64,000 nucleotides of DNA from Flavobacterium aquidurense (GCF_001404985.1 NZ_JRLF01000010.1:310001-374000); one strand, 5' to 3'. Shown: positions 45,307 through 55,380, numbered from the stretch's first letter. Notes: generated from the sequence alone by a model not told the origin. A program made the numbers and translations.

Positions 45307-46497
45307 ATGAATCATATTCTTTCAGACAGAATCAACAACTTAGCAACATCACAAACATTAGCAATGGCTGCTTTAGCGCGTGAATTAAAAGCACAGGGAA
45401 AAGACATTATCAGTTTAAGCTTAGGAGAACCTGACTTTAATACACCAGACTTCATTAAGGAAGCGGTAAAAAAAGCAGTCGACGAAAATTACAGTACATA
45501 TTCTCCGGTTGAAGGTTATTTAGAATTGAGAGAAGCAATTTGCAGAAAATTTAAAAGAGACAATAATTTAGAATACAAACCAACGCAAATCGTAGTTTCT
45601 ACAGGAGCAAAACAATCTTTGTACAACATTGCTCAAGTAATGCTAAACGATGGTGACGAGGTTATTTTACCGGCACCTTACTGGGTTTCTTATTTCGAAA
45701 TTGTAAAACTTTCAGGAGGAGTCCCTGTTGAAGTTCCTACATCTGTAGATACAGATTTTAAAATTACACCAGAACAATTAGAAGCTGCTATCACGCCAAA
45801 AACAAAAATGATGTGGTTCAGTTCTCCTTGTAATCCATCTGGATCTGTATATAGCAGAGAAGAATTAACTGCTCTTGCAAAAGTGTTAGAAAAACACCCA
45901 AATATATATGTAGTTGCTGACGAAATTTATGAGCACATCAATTTCTCAGGAACTTTCTGCAGCATCGGTTCAATCCCGGGAATGTTAGAAAGAACAATCA
46001 CTGTAAACGGAGTTGCAAAAGCATTCGCTATGACAGGATATAGAATTGGTTATATTGGAGCACCTGAATTCATCGCAAAAGCATGTACAAAAATTCAGGG
46101 ACAAGTAACTTCAGGAGCAAATTCTGTGGCACAACGTGCAACAATTACTGCTGTAGATGCTGACCCAAGCGTATTAAATCACATGGTTCAGGCTTTCCAT
46201 ACCCGTAGAGATTTAGTGGTTGGATTATTAAAAGAAATTCCAGGTGTAAAAATCAATGTTCCGGAAGGAGCATTTTACGTATTCCCAGACGTTTCTTCTT
46301 TCTTCGGAAAAACATTAAAAGGAACAGAAATCAAAGATGCAAACGACGTTTCGATGTACCTTTTGGCCGAAGCTAACGTTGCAACAGTAACAGGAGATGC
46401 TTTCGGAAATCCAAACTGTATTCGTTTCTCTTACGCAACAAGCGACGATATCTTAAAAGAAGCATTACGCAGAATCAAAGAAGCTTTGGCTGTGTAA
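45307..46497 (+). CDS. PLP-dependent aminotransferase, aspartate aminotransferase type
   Basis: 396 residues from ATG 45307 (MNHILSDRINNLATSQTL). Class I fold: ISLSLGEPDFNTPDFI, NPSGSVYSREEL, VADEIYEHINF and the PLP lysine in NGVAKAFAMTGYRIGY, then the substrate arginine in CIRFSYATS. Most likely interconverts aspartate/2-oxoglutarate (AspC type); related activities are possible. An upstream in-frame ATG 45277 overlaps the hairpin at 45265-45288. Confidence 0.9.
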   Translation: MNHILSDRINNLATSQTLAMAALARELKAQGKDIISLSLGEPDFNTPDFIKEAVKKAVDENYSTYSPVEGYLELREAICRKFKRDNNLEYKPTQIVVSTGAKQSLYNIAQVMLNDGDEVILPAPYWVSYFEIVKLSGGVPVEVPTSVDTDFKITPEQLEAAITPKTKMMWFSSPCNPSGSVYSREELTALAKVLEKHPNIYVVADEIYEHINFSGTFCSIGSIPGMLERTITVNGVAKAFAMTGYRIGYIGAPEFIAKACTKIQGQVTSGANSVAQRATITAVDADPSVLNHMVQAFHTRRDLVVGLLKEIPGVKINVPEGAFYVFPDVSSFFGKTLKGTEIKDANDVSMYLLAEANVATVTGDAFGNPNCIRFSYATSDDILKEALRRIKEALAV

Positions 46498-46866
46498 AAA
46501 ACATACATAATTTTAATAAGACGGCTTAAGGTTTAAAGTTTCATCACTTTATAATTTGAGCTGTTTTTTTTTATGCCTATTTTGGGCGTGTCCCTCCGGG
46601 CCGGACTATCCGCTGCAAGTCCTCGCACTTCCTTCGTCAGGCTGTGTGCTTTCCACTTCTATCCCTCACGCAAACCATAACAAGAACTTTATTCTTCAAC
46701 TAATACAAAGCAATTAGTGAAAATTCGTAAAATTCTTGGCAAAAACAATCTAATCCTTTCAAAATTCCCATTCCACAATATTATAAATCACAAGTATAAT
46801 CCTGTAAAACACAACACGCTATTAGTTCCCATCTTTGTAAATATAAAACTTAAAAAATTATTTATT
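46498..46866. other. Intergenic region with repeat copy B and a promoter
   Basis: 369 nt. Contains the 92-nt structured repeat copy B (46584-46675) and a near-consensus -7 box CATCTTTG at 46830-46837 for the DUF2383 gene. Nothing else recognised. Confidence 0.6.
46584..46675 (-). repeat. 92-nt structured dispersed repeat, copy B
   Basis: Same length as copy C (49443-49534) and about 90% identical by eye. Read on the minus strand it starts GTTTGCGTGAGGGATAGAAG and has GATAGAAGTGGAAA and CGGATAG, the same end blocks as copies A and D. Differences sit mainly at the outer end (GTCCCTCCGGGCC against ACCACAAGGGTCG). Confidence 0.85.
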
Positions 46867-47325
46867 ATGATACATACAGATGAAACCACAGAAAAAGCAG
46901 TTAGTACATTAGAAGGATTAATTGCAATTCTTGAAGACGGAAAACTAGGATATACAAATGCAGCAGAACATGTAAGCAGTCCAGCGATCAAAACAGACTT
47001 TTTAGACTATGCACGTGAGCGTGCATTATTTATCGTAGAAATTCAGGACGAAATCAATAAACTTGGAAAATCAACAGATACTGCCGGAGGCGGACCATTA
47101 GGAGCCTTGCACCGTGCATGGATCGACATCAAATCATCTTTTACAAGCGGAGATACTGAAGCTATCATTAATGCTTGTATTACCGGTGAAGAAGCTGCGA
47201 TCGAAAAATATAAAATGGCTCTGGAACACAACCATCTTGATGGAAGTCAAATCGCAATTGTTTCAAAACAATTAAATAGTATTGAAAATACTTTGACTAA
47301 AATTAAAGCGAAAAAATTGTCATAA
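46867..47325 (+). CDS. DUF2383 (PA2169-type) four-helix-bundle protein
   Basis: 152 residues from ATG 46867 (MIHTDETTEKAVSTLEGLIAI). The ferritin-like helical bundle pattern is visible: TLEGLIAILEDGKLGYTNAAEHV, GGGPLGALHRAWIDIKSSF, ITGEEAAIEKYKMALEH. Known as a DUF2383/PA2169 family, function undefined. The open frame reaches a TTG-rich upstream region with an ATG at 46717, but that portion (KYNPVKHNT) looks non-coding and overlies the promoter. Terminator follows at 47351-47385. Confidence 0.9.
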   Translation: MIHTDETTEKAVSTLEGLIAILEDGKLGYTNAAEHVSSPAIKTDFLDYARERALFIVEIQDEINKLGKSTDTAGGGPLGALHRAWIDIKSSFTSGDTEAIINACITGEEAAIEKYKMALEHNHLDGSQIAIVSKQLNSIENTLTKIKAKKLS

Positions 47326-47350
47326 TATTTGGCACTATTTTTTTGAGAAG

Positions 47351-47385
47351 AAAACTACTTGGTTGAAAGACCGGGTAGTTTTTTT
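47351..47385 (+). terminator. Intrinsic terminator of the DUF2383 gene
   Basis: AAAACTACTTGGT / ACCGGGTAGTTTT stem with a GT/mismatch, TGAAAG loop and T-run. Confidence 0.85.
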
Positions 47386-47520
47386 GTTTTTAATAATACA
47401 ATCATTCCATATAACCCAACTATTTCAAAAAAAACACCTCCATCGTTAGCAATCTCGAATTATTTATAAGAACTTTGCAAACTTTTTCCGTGAATACCAC
47501 AGAAGCTTAAAGTTTTAGAA

Positions 47521-49395
47521 ATGAAGAAGAAGATAGAAATATTAGCTCCTGCTAAAGATTTAATTGGAGGAATGGCAGCCATAAATAGTGGCGCCGATGC
47601 AGTTTATATTGGTGCACCACAATTTGGAGCACGCTCAAATGCCAACAATTCAATTGAAGATGTTGCAGCTTTGGTACAATATGCGCACTTATTTAATGCT
47701 CAGGTTTTTGTGGTTATGAACACCATTTTGTACGACAACGAACTGGAAACTTGCCGTTCAATGATCTGGGAATTATACGATATTGGTGTCGATGCCCTGA
47801 TTATTCAGGATATGGCGATTATGGAAATGGACTTACCTCCTATCGTACTTCACGCCAGCACACAAGCCAATAATCGTGATGCCGATAAAATTAAATTCCT
47901 TAAAGATGCCGGAATCAAACGTGTGGTTTTAGCCCGCGAATTGAACTTACATCAAATTAAAACGATTTACGACCATGCTGATGTTGAATTAGAATTTTTC
48001 GTAACCGGTGCATTATGTGTATCCTTTAGCGGAAACTGCTATATGAGTGTCGCAAACGGAGAACGCAGTGCCAATCGTGGTTCTTGCGCACAAAACTGTC
48101 GTTTACCCTATAACTTAATCGACGGAAACGGAGAAACTTTAATCAAAAACAGCCACTTACTTTCAATAAAAGATTTAGATATTTCAGAGCAAATTCCAAA
48201 TTTGATCGAAGCCGGAATCGTTTCTTTTAAAATCGAAGGGCGATTAAAAGATGTGGTTTATGTAAAAAACAACGTTTCTTATTTACGTCAAAAACTAGAT
48301 AGTTTCTTAGAGGCAGAAGGCAATGACAAATACATGAAAGCCTCTTCCGGAACTTGTACTTATACGTTTGATTCCTCTTTAAACAGAACCTTCAACCGTG
48401 GTTATACAGACTATTTCGTGAACGAAAGACACAGTTCTATTGGTTCTTGGGAAAGTCCAAAATCAAAAGGTCAATATATTGGTAAATTAATCAGAACCGT
48501 AGGAAACGCTTACGAAATCGAAAACGGCGAATTACTAAACAACGGTGACGGACTTTGTTTCATCAACGAAAACAATGAAGCCGACGGAATCTACGTAAAC
48601 AAAGCCGAAAACGGTAAAATTTATCCAAACGTTTTAAAAGAAGTAAAAGACGGAACTTTCATCTACAGAAATAACGACGCCGCTTTTATCAAAATTGTAG
48701 AAAGAGAAGATAGCGCTGTTCGTAAATTAAGCACGACTTTATTACTTACAGAAACAGAAACTGGTTTCGAACTTATCGCAACCGATGAAGACGGAAACGT
48801 AAGTATCGTAACTTTAGAACACGCAAAAGAGCAGACTAAAACCGGCGAATCAATAGAAGAAAACATTAAAACACAATTGGCAAAAACAGGTTTCACACCT
48901 TACACTGCTGATGAAATCAACATTATGTTTTCTCAAAACTGGTTCCTTCCTATTTCAAAAATCAACGAAATGCGAAGAACGGTTTACGATCAGTTGACCG
49001 AAATTCGTTTGAAAAACTACAAGCGCGAAGAACACCAAATGGTAAAAACGTCGCATCCGTATCCAGAAACCAAACTGGATTTCATGTACAACGTTTCGAA
49101 CAAAACAGCTCGTAAGTTCTACGAACGTCACGGTGTTACCGAAATCGAAAAAGCATTCGAATTACAATGGGATCCGGGAAAATCTCGTGTAATGACAACC
49201 AAATATTGCATCAAATACGAATTAAAAAAATGTCCGATACACCAAAAAGATATTGTAGGCGTTAAGGTAAAAGAACCTTTGGTTTTAAAACAAGGCGAAC
49301 TTGAATACAAACTAAAATTCAACTGCAAACCCTGCGAAATGGAAATTTGGGAAAAAGATGCAGAATTCGAAATTGAAGAAGATCATTTTCATTAA
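47521..49395 (+). CDS. U32-family peptidase / tRNA-rRNA hydroxylation factor-like protein
   Basis: 624 residues. N-terminal U32 domain (about 1-260) with ILAPAKDLIGGMAAINSGADAVYIG, QVFVVMNTILYD and the signature GALCVSFSGNCYMSVANGERSANRGSCAQNC (three cysteines visible). The C-terminal part (about 350-624) includes CPIHQKD and CKPCEMEIW. Homologs such as RlhA and TrhP act in rRNA/tRNA hydroxylation rather than proteolysis (family knowledge); which this one is cannot be said. Repeats flank both sides of its transcription unit. Confidence 0.9.
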   Translation: MKKKIEILAPAKDLIGGMAAINSGADAVYIGAPQFGARSNANNSIEDVAALVQYAHLFNAQVFVVMNTILYDNELETCRSMIWELYDIGVDALIIQDMAIMEMDLPPIVLHASTQANNRDADKIKFLKDAGIKRVVLARELNLHQIKTIYDHADVELEFFVTGALCVSFSGNCYMSVANGERSANRGSCAQNCRLPYNLIDGNGETLIKNSHLLSIKDLDISEQIPNLIEAGIVSFKIEGRLKDVVYVKNNVSYLRQKLDSFLEAEGNDKYMKASSGTCTYTFDSSLNRTFNRGYTDYFVNERHSSIGSWESPKSKGQYIGKLIRTVGNAYEIENGELLNNGDGLCFINENNEADGIYVNKAENGKIYPNVLKEVKDGTFIYRNNDAAFIKIVEREDSAVRKLSTTLLLTETETGFELIATDEDGNVSIVTLEHAKEQTKTGESIEENIKTQLAKTGFTPYTADEINIMFSQNWFLPISKINEMRRTVYDQLTEIRLKNYKREEHQMVKTSHPYPETKLDFMYNVSNKTARKFYERHGVTEIEKAFELQWDPGKSRVMTTKYCIKYELKKCPIHQKDIVGVKVKEPLVLKQGELEYKLKFNCKPCEMEIWEKDAEFEIEEDHFH

Positions 49396-49400
49396 CATAC

Positions 49401-49432
49401 AAAACCGATACTTTAAAAGTGTCGGTTTTTTT
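49401..49432 (+). terminator. Intrinsic terminator of the U32 gene
   Basis: AAAACCGATACTTT / AAAGTGTCGGTTTT stem-loop then T-run, directly after the stop. Confidence 0.85.
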
Positions 49433-49442
49433 ATTTTTATTT

Positions 49443-49534
49443 GGGCGTGACCACAAGGGTCGGGCTATCCGCTGCAAGTCCTCGCACTTCCTTCGTCAGG
49501 CTGCGGGCTTTCCACTTCTATCCCTCACGCAAAC
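49443..49534 (-). repeat. 92-nt structured dispersed repeat, copy C
   Basis: Minus strand begins GTTTGCGTGAGGGATAGAAG, contains GCAGCCTGACGAAGGAAGTG in its core and ends near CGGATAGCCCGACC. Core and length match copy B; end blocks match A and D. Confidence 0.85.
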
Positions 49535-49575
49535 AGGTTAGTAAGAACTTTTAGATTTATAATCTCCCACAATCT

Positions 49576-49675
49576 TGTCATTCTGAGGAACGAAGAATTT
49601 CCGTAAGTAACTCCGTTCCAATAAGCCAATCTTTGTCGAGCTTCTCGCGGAGATTCTTCGTTCCTCAGAATGACA
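49576..49675. repeat. 28-bp inverted repeat (TGTCATTCTGAGGAACGAAG family)
   Basis: Left arm 49576-49603 and right arm 49648-49675 are complementary over 28 bp with one mismatch (both carry TGTCATTCTGAGGAACGAAG). The left arm and following ~40 nt recur at 56993-57060. Confidence 0.8.
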
Positions 49676-49880
49676 AACTGTACGGTTACTTTATCTAAAA
49701 ATTAAATTCCCTACTTAAATTAAATCTGCTCGATCTGCAAAATCTGCGTGAAACCTTTATGAACCTTCTTTTAACTTAAAATCAAAAGCTTCACGTTCTT
49801 AGCGTAAATCTTTACAACCTTTGCGGTTAATGTAAAATTGCATAGACACACAATACTTTGCGGTTAAAAACATTTTTCGC

Positions 49881-49888
49881 TACTTTTA
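49881..49888 (+). promoter_or_regulatory. -7 box (TACTTTTA) of purT
   Basis: Seven of eight match to TAnnTTTG, 27 nt before the ATG at 49916. Confidence 0.5.
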
Positions 49889-49915
49889 CTACTCCATTAT
49901 TTACAAAACTCCAAA

Positions 49916-51076
49916 ATGAAAATACTACTCCTTGGTTCAGGCGAATTAGGCAAAGAATTTGTCATTGCTGCACAACGAATCGGACAAACCATAATTGCAG
50001 TTGATAGTTACGAAAATGCCCCAGCGATGCAAGTGGCGCACGGATTTGAAGTTATCAATATGCTCGACGGTGAAGCTCTTGACCGAATCGTAGCCAAACA
50101 CAAACCTGATTTTATAGTTCCAGAAATAGAAGCCATTCGTACGGAACGTTTTTACGATTACGAAAAACAAGGTATTACAGTTGTTCCTTCGGCAAAAGCA
50201 GCAAACTTTACTATGAATCGTAAAGCCATTCGTGATTTAGCTTCAAAAGAATTAGGTTTAAAAACAGCCAAATATCAATACGCAACTTCAGCCGAAGAAT
50301 TACAAAAAGCCGTTCAGGAAGTTGGAATTCCGTGTGTGGTAAAACCTTTAATGTCTTCTTCCGGAAAAGGACAATCGACTATAAAAACCGAAAGTGATAT
50401 CGAGAAAGCCTGGCAATATGCTGTTGCAGGTTCACGTGGCGATGTCATCGAAGTTATTGTAGAAGCTTTTGTAGATTTCAATTCAGAAATCACACTTTTA
50501 ACAATTACTCAAAATAACAATCCAACCTTATTTTGTGCGCCAATTGGTCACAGACAAGAACGTGGTGATTATCAGGAAAGCTGGCAACCTGCTTTAGTTT
50601 CAGAAAAAGATCTATACGAAGCGCAAGATATGGCCGAAAAAATCACTGAAGCGCTTGGCGGAGCAGGACTTTTTGGTGTTGAATTTTTCTTAACCAATGA
50701 AGGTGTTTATTTCTCTGAACTTTCTCCTCGTCCGCATGATACGGGAATGGTAACTTTGGCCGGAACGCAAAATTTCAACGAATTCGAATTGCATTTACGC
50801 GCCATTTTAAACCTTCCAATTTTTGAAATTACATTAGAAAAAGCTGGAGCAAGTGCTGTAATTTTAGCATCGAAAGATTCTAACAATCCTACTTTTACCG
50901 GAATCGAAAAAGTAGCTGCTTTACCAAAAACTGATTTCAGGATTTTTGGAAAACCAACCTCAAGACCATATCGCCGAATGGGAGTTGTATTAAGCCATGA
51001 TTCACTCGCAACTCCAATCGAGGAAATTGTTGAACGCGCAAAAGCAACTTCGAAATTAATAACTGTAAATTCTTAA
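49916..51076 (+). CDS. purT: Formate-dependent phosphoribosylglycinamide formyltransferase
   Basis: 386 residues. Converts GAR plus formate plus ATP to formyl-GAR in purine synthesis, an alternative to PurN. ATP-grasp layout: N-terminal [34 protein letters not shown]-binding [15 protein letters not shown] and the metal site [25 protein letters not shown] (in parts). Length 386 is standard. The DUF6370 gene begins 3 nt after its stop and a Crp-like regulator follows, so one operon is likely. Confidence 0.96.
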   Translation: MKILLLGSGELGKEFVIAAQRIGQTIIAVDSYENAPAMQVAHGFEVINMLDGEALDRIVAKHKPDFIVPEIEAIRTERFYDYEKQGITVVPSAKAANFTMNRKAIRDLASKELGLKTAKYQYATSAEELQKAVQEVGIPCVVKPLMSSSGKGQSTIKTESDIEKAWQYAVAGSRGDVIEVIVEAFVDFNSEITLLTITQNNNPTLFCAPIGHRQERGDYQESWQPALVSEKDLYEAQDMAEKITEALGGAGLFGVEFFLTNEGVYFSELSPRPHDTGMVTLAGTQNFNEFELHLRAILNLPIFEITLEKAGASAVILASKDSNNPTFTGIEKVAALPKTDFRIFGKPTSRPYRRMGVVLSHDSLATPIEEIVERAKATSKLITVNS

Positions 51077-51078
51077 AA

Positions 51079-51396
51079 ATGAAAAAAGTAATATTTATAT
51101 TATTCTTATTTGCTGGAATCGCCATGCAAGCTCAGGATAAAAAAACAACTGAAAAACCTCAAATTGTAGAAACAGCTTGCGGAGAATGTCAATTTGGGAT
51201 GAAAGGCAAAAGCTGTGATTTAGCCGTTCGTATTGACGGGAAAGCTTATTTCGTAGATGGAACAACGATTGACGAACATGGCGACGCTCATGCCGAAGAT
51301 GGTTTTTGCAATAAAATACGCAAAGCTTCTGTAACCGGAAGAGTAGAAAACGGTCGTTTTAAAGCTACTTCATTCACTTTGATAAAAGAAAAATAA
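51079..51396 (+). CDS. DUF6370-like small secreted cysteine protein
   Basis: 105 residues. Signal peptide (MKKVIFILFLFAGIAMQAQ). Mature protein has four cysteines, VETACGECQFGMKGKSCDLAV and HAEDGFCNKIRKA, with AVRIDGKAYFVDGTTIDEHGDAHA between. I associate this with DUF6370; the name is from memory. Possible metal or redox site. It overlaps the next start by 1 nt (TAATG) and follows purT by 3 nt. Confidence 0.7.
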   Translation: MKKVIFILFLFAGIAMQAQDKKTTEKPQIVETACGECQFGMKGKSCDLAVRIDGKAYFVDGTTIDEHGDAHAEDGFCNKIRKASVTGRVENGRFKATSFTLIKEK

Positions 51397-51971
51397 TGGC
51401 ATTAATTCTTGAAAACATTTCCAAGCACGTTTCGCTGACTCCTGAAGAACAAGCTCTTTTTTTATCAAAAACCGAAACGCATACCTATAAAGCCAAAACT
51501 ATTTTATTAAGTGCCGGCGAAGTTTGCAAGCACTCTTATTTTGTAAATTCCGGAATTTTAAGAAGTTTCAATATCAACGATAATATTGTCGAACATGTTC
51601 TGTCATTTTCATGTTCAGGCTGGTGGATTAGCGATATGTATAGTTTCTTTTCGCAAAAACCAGGACAGCTTTTCATCGAAGTTCTGGAGGATGCAGAAGT
51701 AATTTCATTATCCAAAGAAAATCAGGAACAATTGTATTTGGAGATTCCAAAATTAGAGCGTTTTTTCAGAATTCTAATCGAAAATTCATTGGTGGCCAAT
51801 CAACAACGATTAATGGACAATTTAAGTTTACCTGCCGAAGAACGTTTTGATAAATTCTGTAAAAAATACGGAACATTGGTTCATAAAGTACCTCAAAAAC
51901 AAATCGCTTCTTTTATAGGCGTTACGCCTGAATTTTTCAGTAAAATGAAAGCCAGGCTTTTAAAAAAGTAG
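51396..51971 (+). CDS. Crp/Fnr-family transcriptional regulator
   Basis: 191 residues. cNMP-binding-like beta-barrel (about 15-125; KAKTILLSAGEVCKHSYFVNSGILRSFN, HVLSFSCSGWWISDMYSF) and C-terminal helices (about 145-188; RFDKFCKKYGTLVHKVPQKQIASFIGVTPEFFSKMKARLLKK in outline). The C-terminus is the flavobacterial Crp variety with a short HTH. No N-terminal CxxC cluster motif, so it is not a canonical oxygen-sensing Fnr. The regulon is unknown; the operon is purT-DUF6370-regulator. Confidence 0.88.
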   Translation: MALILENISKHVSLTPEEQALFLSKTETHTYKAKTILLSAGEVCKHSYFVNSGILRSFNINDNIVEHVLSFSCSGWWISDMYSFFSQKPGQLFIEVLEDAEVISLSKENQEQLYLEIPKLERFFRILIENSLVANQQRLMDNLSLPAEERFDKFCKKYGTLVHKVPQKQIASFIGVTPEFFSKMKARLLKK

Positions 51972-52110
51972 AAAATATTTAGCGAGGAATTAGACAAATT
52001 TTCACAAATTAAATTGACTCAAAGATTGAATTAAAATTCGCGTGAATTCGTGAAATTCGTGGCAACATTTTTTAATCACTTTAATCTGTGAAATCTGTGG
52101 CATAAAACAA

Positions 52111-52137
52111 AAAACCAGTTCAATGAACTGGTTTTTC
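52111..52137. terminator. Bidirectional terminator between the Crp-like gene and aceA
   Basis: AAAACCAGTTC-AAT-GAACTGGTTTT stem-loop with T-run to the right; A-run to the left serves aceA. Both genes converge here. Confidence 0.85.
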
Positions 52138-52144
52138 TTTTGAA

Positions 52145-53425
52145 TTAAAATTGCTCAACCTCCGTAGAATGTTCCATCGCCGTTATAGTTGATTTTCCTA
52201 TCATAACCGTATTTTGAACAGCATCAAAATAAGAAGTTCCTACGAATGCCTGATGTTTTACTGCTCTGAAACCGTTTTTCTGCAAAGCAAATTCTCTTTC
52301 CTGCAATTCAGAATATCCTGCCATTCCGCGTTCTTTGTAGGCTTTAGACAATTCGAACATACTTGTGTTCAAAGCATGAAATCCAGCCAAAGTAATGAAT
52401 TGGAATTTATATCCCATCGCAGCTAAATCTTCTCTGAATGTCTCCATTTCTGCAACTGATAATTTTGCAGCCCAGTTAAAAGAAGGCGAACAATTGTAAG
52501 CCAGCATTTTATCCGGAAACTCTTTTCGCATTGCATCGGCAAACTTTTTAGCATAAACTAAATCCGGATTACTGGTTTCCATCCAAATCAAATCAGCATA
52601 AGGTGCGTAACTCAAACCTCTCGCAATTCCCTGATCGATTCCGCTGTTTACATAAAAGAAACCTTCGTTTGTTTTTTCGCCTGTAATAAATTTAGCATCT
52701 CTAGGATCTGCATCGCTAGTTAATAAATTGGCCGCATCAGCATCTGTTCTTGCGACAATAAGTGTAGAAACTCCCATAACATCTGCTGCTAAACGAGCTG
52801 CAATCAATTTATTAATTGCTTCCTGAGTTGGAACCAAAACTTTTCCGCCTAAGTGTCCGCATTTTTTAGCAGAACTCAATTGATCTTCAAAATGAACTCC
52901 TGAAGCCCCCGCTTCAATCATTGATTTCATCAATTCAAAAGCATTTAAGTTTCCGCCAAAACCAGCTTCGGCATCAGCCACAATAGGAACTAAGTAATCT
53001 TTTTTATCTTTAACTCCATTTACGGTCTGAATCTGATCAGCACGTAAAAGAGCATTATTGATTTTTTTAACCACCATTGGCACACTATTTACCGGATAAA
53101 GCGATTGGTCAGGATACATTTCTCCCGCCAAATTTGCATCAGCGGCAACTTGCCATCCGCTCAAATAAATCGCTTCTAAACCAGCATCGACTTCCTGAAT
53201 CGCCTGATTTCCTGTCAATGCGCCCAAACCAGCAACATAATCCTGACTTTTTAACTTTCTCCATAATTTTTGCGCTCCTATTTTAGCAATAGAATGCTCA
53301 ATTTGATACGAACCCTGAAGTGTAATTACTTCTGTCGCGGTATAAGGACGCTCAACACCTTTCCATCTTGGGTTCGTAATCCAATCGTTAATCAATTCCT
53401 GAATTCTGTCTTCTGTTGTTTTCAT
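52145..53425 (-). CDS. aceA: Isocitrate lyase
   Basis: 426 residues. Splits isocitrate into succinate and glyoxylate, first step of the glyoxylate shunt. The catalytic cysteine is in [39 protein letters not shown] and [10 protein letters not shown] are further family blocks, and [12 protein letters not shown] is near the C-terminal half. Length is normal. It lies 254 nt downstream of aceB with an inverted repeat in between, so co-transcription is plausible but not certain. Confidence 0.96.
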   Translation of the reverse strand: MKTTEDRIQELINDWITNPRWKGVERPYTATEVITLQGSYQIEHSIAKIGAQKLWRKLKSQDYVAGLGALTGNQAIQEVDAGLEAIYLSGWQVAADANLAGEMYPDQSLYPVNSVPMVVKKINNALLRADQIQTVNGVKDKKDYLVPIVADAEAGFGGNLNAFELMKSMIEAGASGVHFEDQLSSAKKCGHLGGKVLVPTQEAINKLIAARLAADVMGVSTLIVARTDADAANLLTSDADPRDAKFITGEKTNEGFFYVNSGIDQGIARGLSYAPYADLIWMETSNPDLVYAKKFADAMRKEFPDKMLAYNCSPSFNWAAKLSVAEMETFREDLAAMGYKFQFITLAGFHALNTSMFELSKAYKERGMAGYSELQEREFALQKNGFRAVKHQAFVGTSYFDAVQNTVMIGKSTITAMEHSTEVEQF

Positions 53426-53519
53426 AAATAGTTTGAGTTAAAGTGGTTAGTGAGTAAATAGTTTGCAGTCGCAGTTTTCAGTTTTCAACTTAACTGGACT
53501 TATTTTTCTTTGAGATTAA

Positions 53520-53661
53520 TTTTAACACATAGAAACATAGCTTTTCTTTGTGGTTAAAGGCATTTTATTTGTTTAAACAAACATAGCTATGTGTGAAAAT
53601 CTAGATTTTTTATAAAACTCTTTTTATTCACATTTTAAACCTATGTTTCTATGTGTTTAAA
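53520..53661. repeat. Inverted repeat and palindromes between aceB and aceA
   Basis: TTTAACACATAGAAACATAG (53521-53540) pairs with CTATGTTTCTATGTGTTTAA (53641-53660) with one inserted base. Inside lie two perfect palindromes, TTTGTTTAAACAAA (53568-53581) and ACATAGCTATGT (53581-53592). Function unknown; could be a repeat or an mRNA processing/attenuation structure. Confidence 0.65.
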
Positions 53662-53679
53662 ATAAACCCAGCGTTTTGT

Positions 53680-55281
53680 TTATAGATATTTGTAACACGG
53701 AATCGTTAAGAAATCAACGAAATCAGGATTTACAACCAATCTTTCTAAGACCTTTTCAGCTAAAGGAAATTGTCTTTTTTCATGATTTTCCTCGCCCAAT
53801 TCGTCTTTGATTTTCTTGAATTCATCTAAAGCCAATTCGTGATAATATGCCAGATCTAACTTTCGCCCATTATCTAAAAGCACTTTATTCTGAAGCCATT
53901 GCCACAATTGCGATCTCGAAATTTCAGCTGTTGCAGCATCTTCCATTAAATTATGCAAGGCAGCTGCACCTTGTCCGTTTAACCACGAAGCCAGATATAA
54001 AACTCCTACGTTGATATTTTTCCGAACACCGTTTTCAGTAATGATTCCAATTGGTGGTTCAATCAAATCTGCTTCTGTAATTTTTCGATGTTCTCTTTTT
54101 ATATGAATCTGATTTGGAGTTGGCATTCCTTTGTCAAAAATCTCTTTTGCAATCGAAACCAAATCAGGATGAGCTACCCAGGTTCCGTCATGTCCGTTTC
54201 TAACTTCACGTTCTTTATCCGTTTTTACTTTTGCAAAAGCTATTGCATTGGCTTCTTCATTATTTCGAATCGGAATTTGAGCTGCCATACCGCCAATCGC
54301 ATGAATTCCTCTTTTATGACATCTTTGAATTACCAAATTCGAATAGGCATTCATAAAAGGTGAAGTCATATTTACCTGATCCCGATCCGGAACAATGAAT
54401 TTTGGGTTCTTGCGAAATTTTTTGATGTAAGAAAAAATATAATCCCAGCGTCCGCAATTCAAACCAACGATATGTTCTTTCAATTCGTAGATAATTTCAT
54501 CCAGCTGAAAACTTGCCGTTATGGTTTCGATTAAAACCGTCACTTTTATTGTTCCGCGTTCTAGTTTCAAATAATCTTCTGTAAAATCAATTACAGTATT
54601 CCACCAACGCGCTTCCAGATAATGCTCTAATTTTGGAATATAGAAATATGGTGCTGAATTATTTTCCAGAAGTCTTTTGTGATTGTGAAAAACATACAAT
54701 CCAAAATCTACCAAAGAGCCTGAAACTTCCTTTCCTTCTATTAAAAGATGTTTTTCTGGTAAATGCAAACCACGCGGACGCACAATTAACGTTGCGATTT
54801 TTTCATTTAAATGATACGATTTCTGTTTAACCAAATCTGTATACGAAATTGTTTTATTAACCGCATCAATTAAATTCATTTGCCCATCCATCAAATTTTG
54901 CCAGGTTGGAGAAGTACTATCTTCAAAATCAGCCATAAAGGTTTTTGCGCCAGAATTTAAAGCATTGATAATCATTTTGCGATCAACAGGTCCGGTAATT
55001 TCTACTCTTCTGTCCAATAAATCTTTTGGGATTTCTCCAGCTGTCCAATTACTTTCTCTGACGCTTTTAGTTTCCGGTGTAAAAACCGGCATGATCCCCT
55101 GATCAAAAGCAGTTTGTTTTTGTTCACGCTGTAACAACAACAGTTTTCGTTGCGATTCGAATTTTCGATGCAAATCGGTTATAAAAACAATCGCTTCTTC
55201 TGTCCAGATCTTTGGATAAGAAAGCTTCTTTTCGGCTAAAAATTCCATTGCCGTTTCGGTAATTTCTAATTGGTTTTTCAT
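53680..55281 (-). CDS. aceB: Malate synthase A
   Basis: 533 residues from ATG 55281 (MKNQLEITETAMEFLAEKKL). The frame extends to 55311, but the extra residues precede the family N-terminus. Condenses glyoxylate and acetyl-CoA to malate. Blocks: RRVEITGPVDRKMIINALNSGAKTFMADFEDSTSPTW (in parts), LIVRPRGLHLPEKH, ETITASFQLDEI, NCGRWDYIFSYIKKF. The 531-533 length and absence of the G-form insert identify form A. It is divergent from the ScfR-like regulator. Confidence 0.96.
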   Translation of the reverse strand: MKNQLEITETAMEFLAEKKLSYPKIWTEEAIVFITDLHRKFESQRKLLLLQREQKQTAFDQGIMPVFTPETKSVRESNWTAGEIPKDLLDRRVEITGPVDRKMIINALNSGAKTFMADFEDSTSPTWQNLMDGQMNLIDAVNKTISYTDLVKQKSYHLNEKIATLIVRPRGLHLPEKHLLIEGKEVSGSLVDFGLYVFHNHKRLLENNSAPYFYIPKLEHYLEARWWNTVIDFTEDYLKLERGTIKVTVLIETITASFQLDEIIYELKEHIVGLNCGRWDYIFSYIKKFRKNPKFIVPDRDQVNMTSPFMNAYSNLVIQRCHKRGIHAIGGMAAQIPIRNNEEANAIAFAKVKTDKEREVRNGHDGTWVAHPDLVSIAKEIFDKGMPTPNQIHIKREHRKITEADLIEPPIGIITENGVRKNINVGVLYLASWLNGQGAAALHNLMEDAATAEISRSQLWQWLQNKVLLDNGRKLDLAYYHELALDEFKKIKDELGEENHEKRQFPLAEKVLERLVVNPDFVDFLTIPCYKYL

Positions 55282-55380
55282 AGCTGTGAATTTTATTTTC
55301 ATTAGTAACAATTGAATTGATTATAGCTTTTCGAAAAACATTTAATCACAACAATCTGATATCTAATAATTTCTACACCA

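Larger units (their letters stand above)
49433..49880. other. Intergenic region packed with repeats
   Basis: About 450 nt. Contains repeat copy C (49443-49534) and a 28-bp inverted repeat (49576-49675), then phrases such as GATCTGCAAAATCTGCGTG and CTTAGCGTAAATCTTTAC found widely in flavobacterial intergenic DNA. No gene. Confidence 0.65.

Noticed and set aside
47521..49395. U32 protein called a collagenase
   Set aside because: Homologs with this layout act on tRNA or rRNA hydroxylation; proteolysis is not supported by the visible motifs.
51396..51971. The Crp-like regulator as the factor binding the Fnr-like sites at 11.4 and 12.3 kb
   Set aside because: Possible by family but there is no sequence evidence, it lacks iron-sulfur cysteines and it is 40 kb away.
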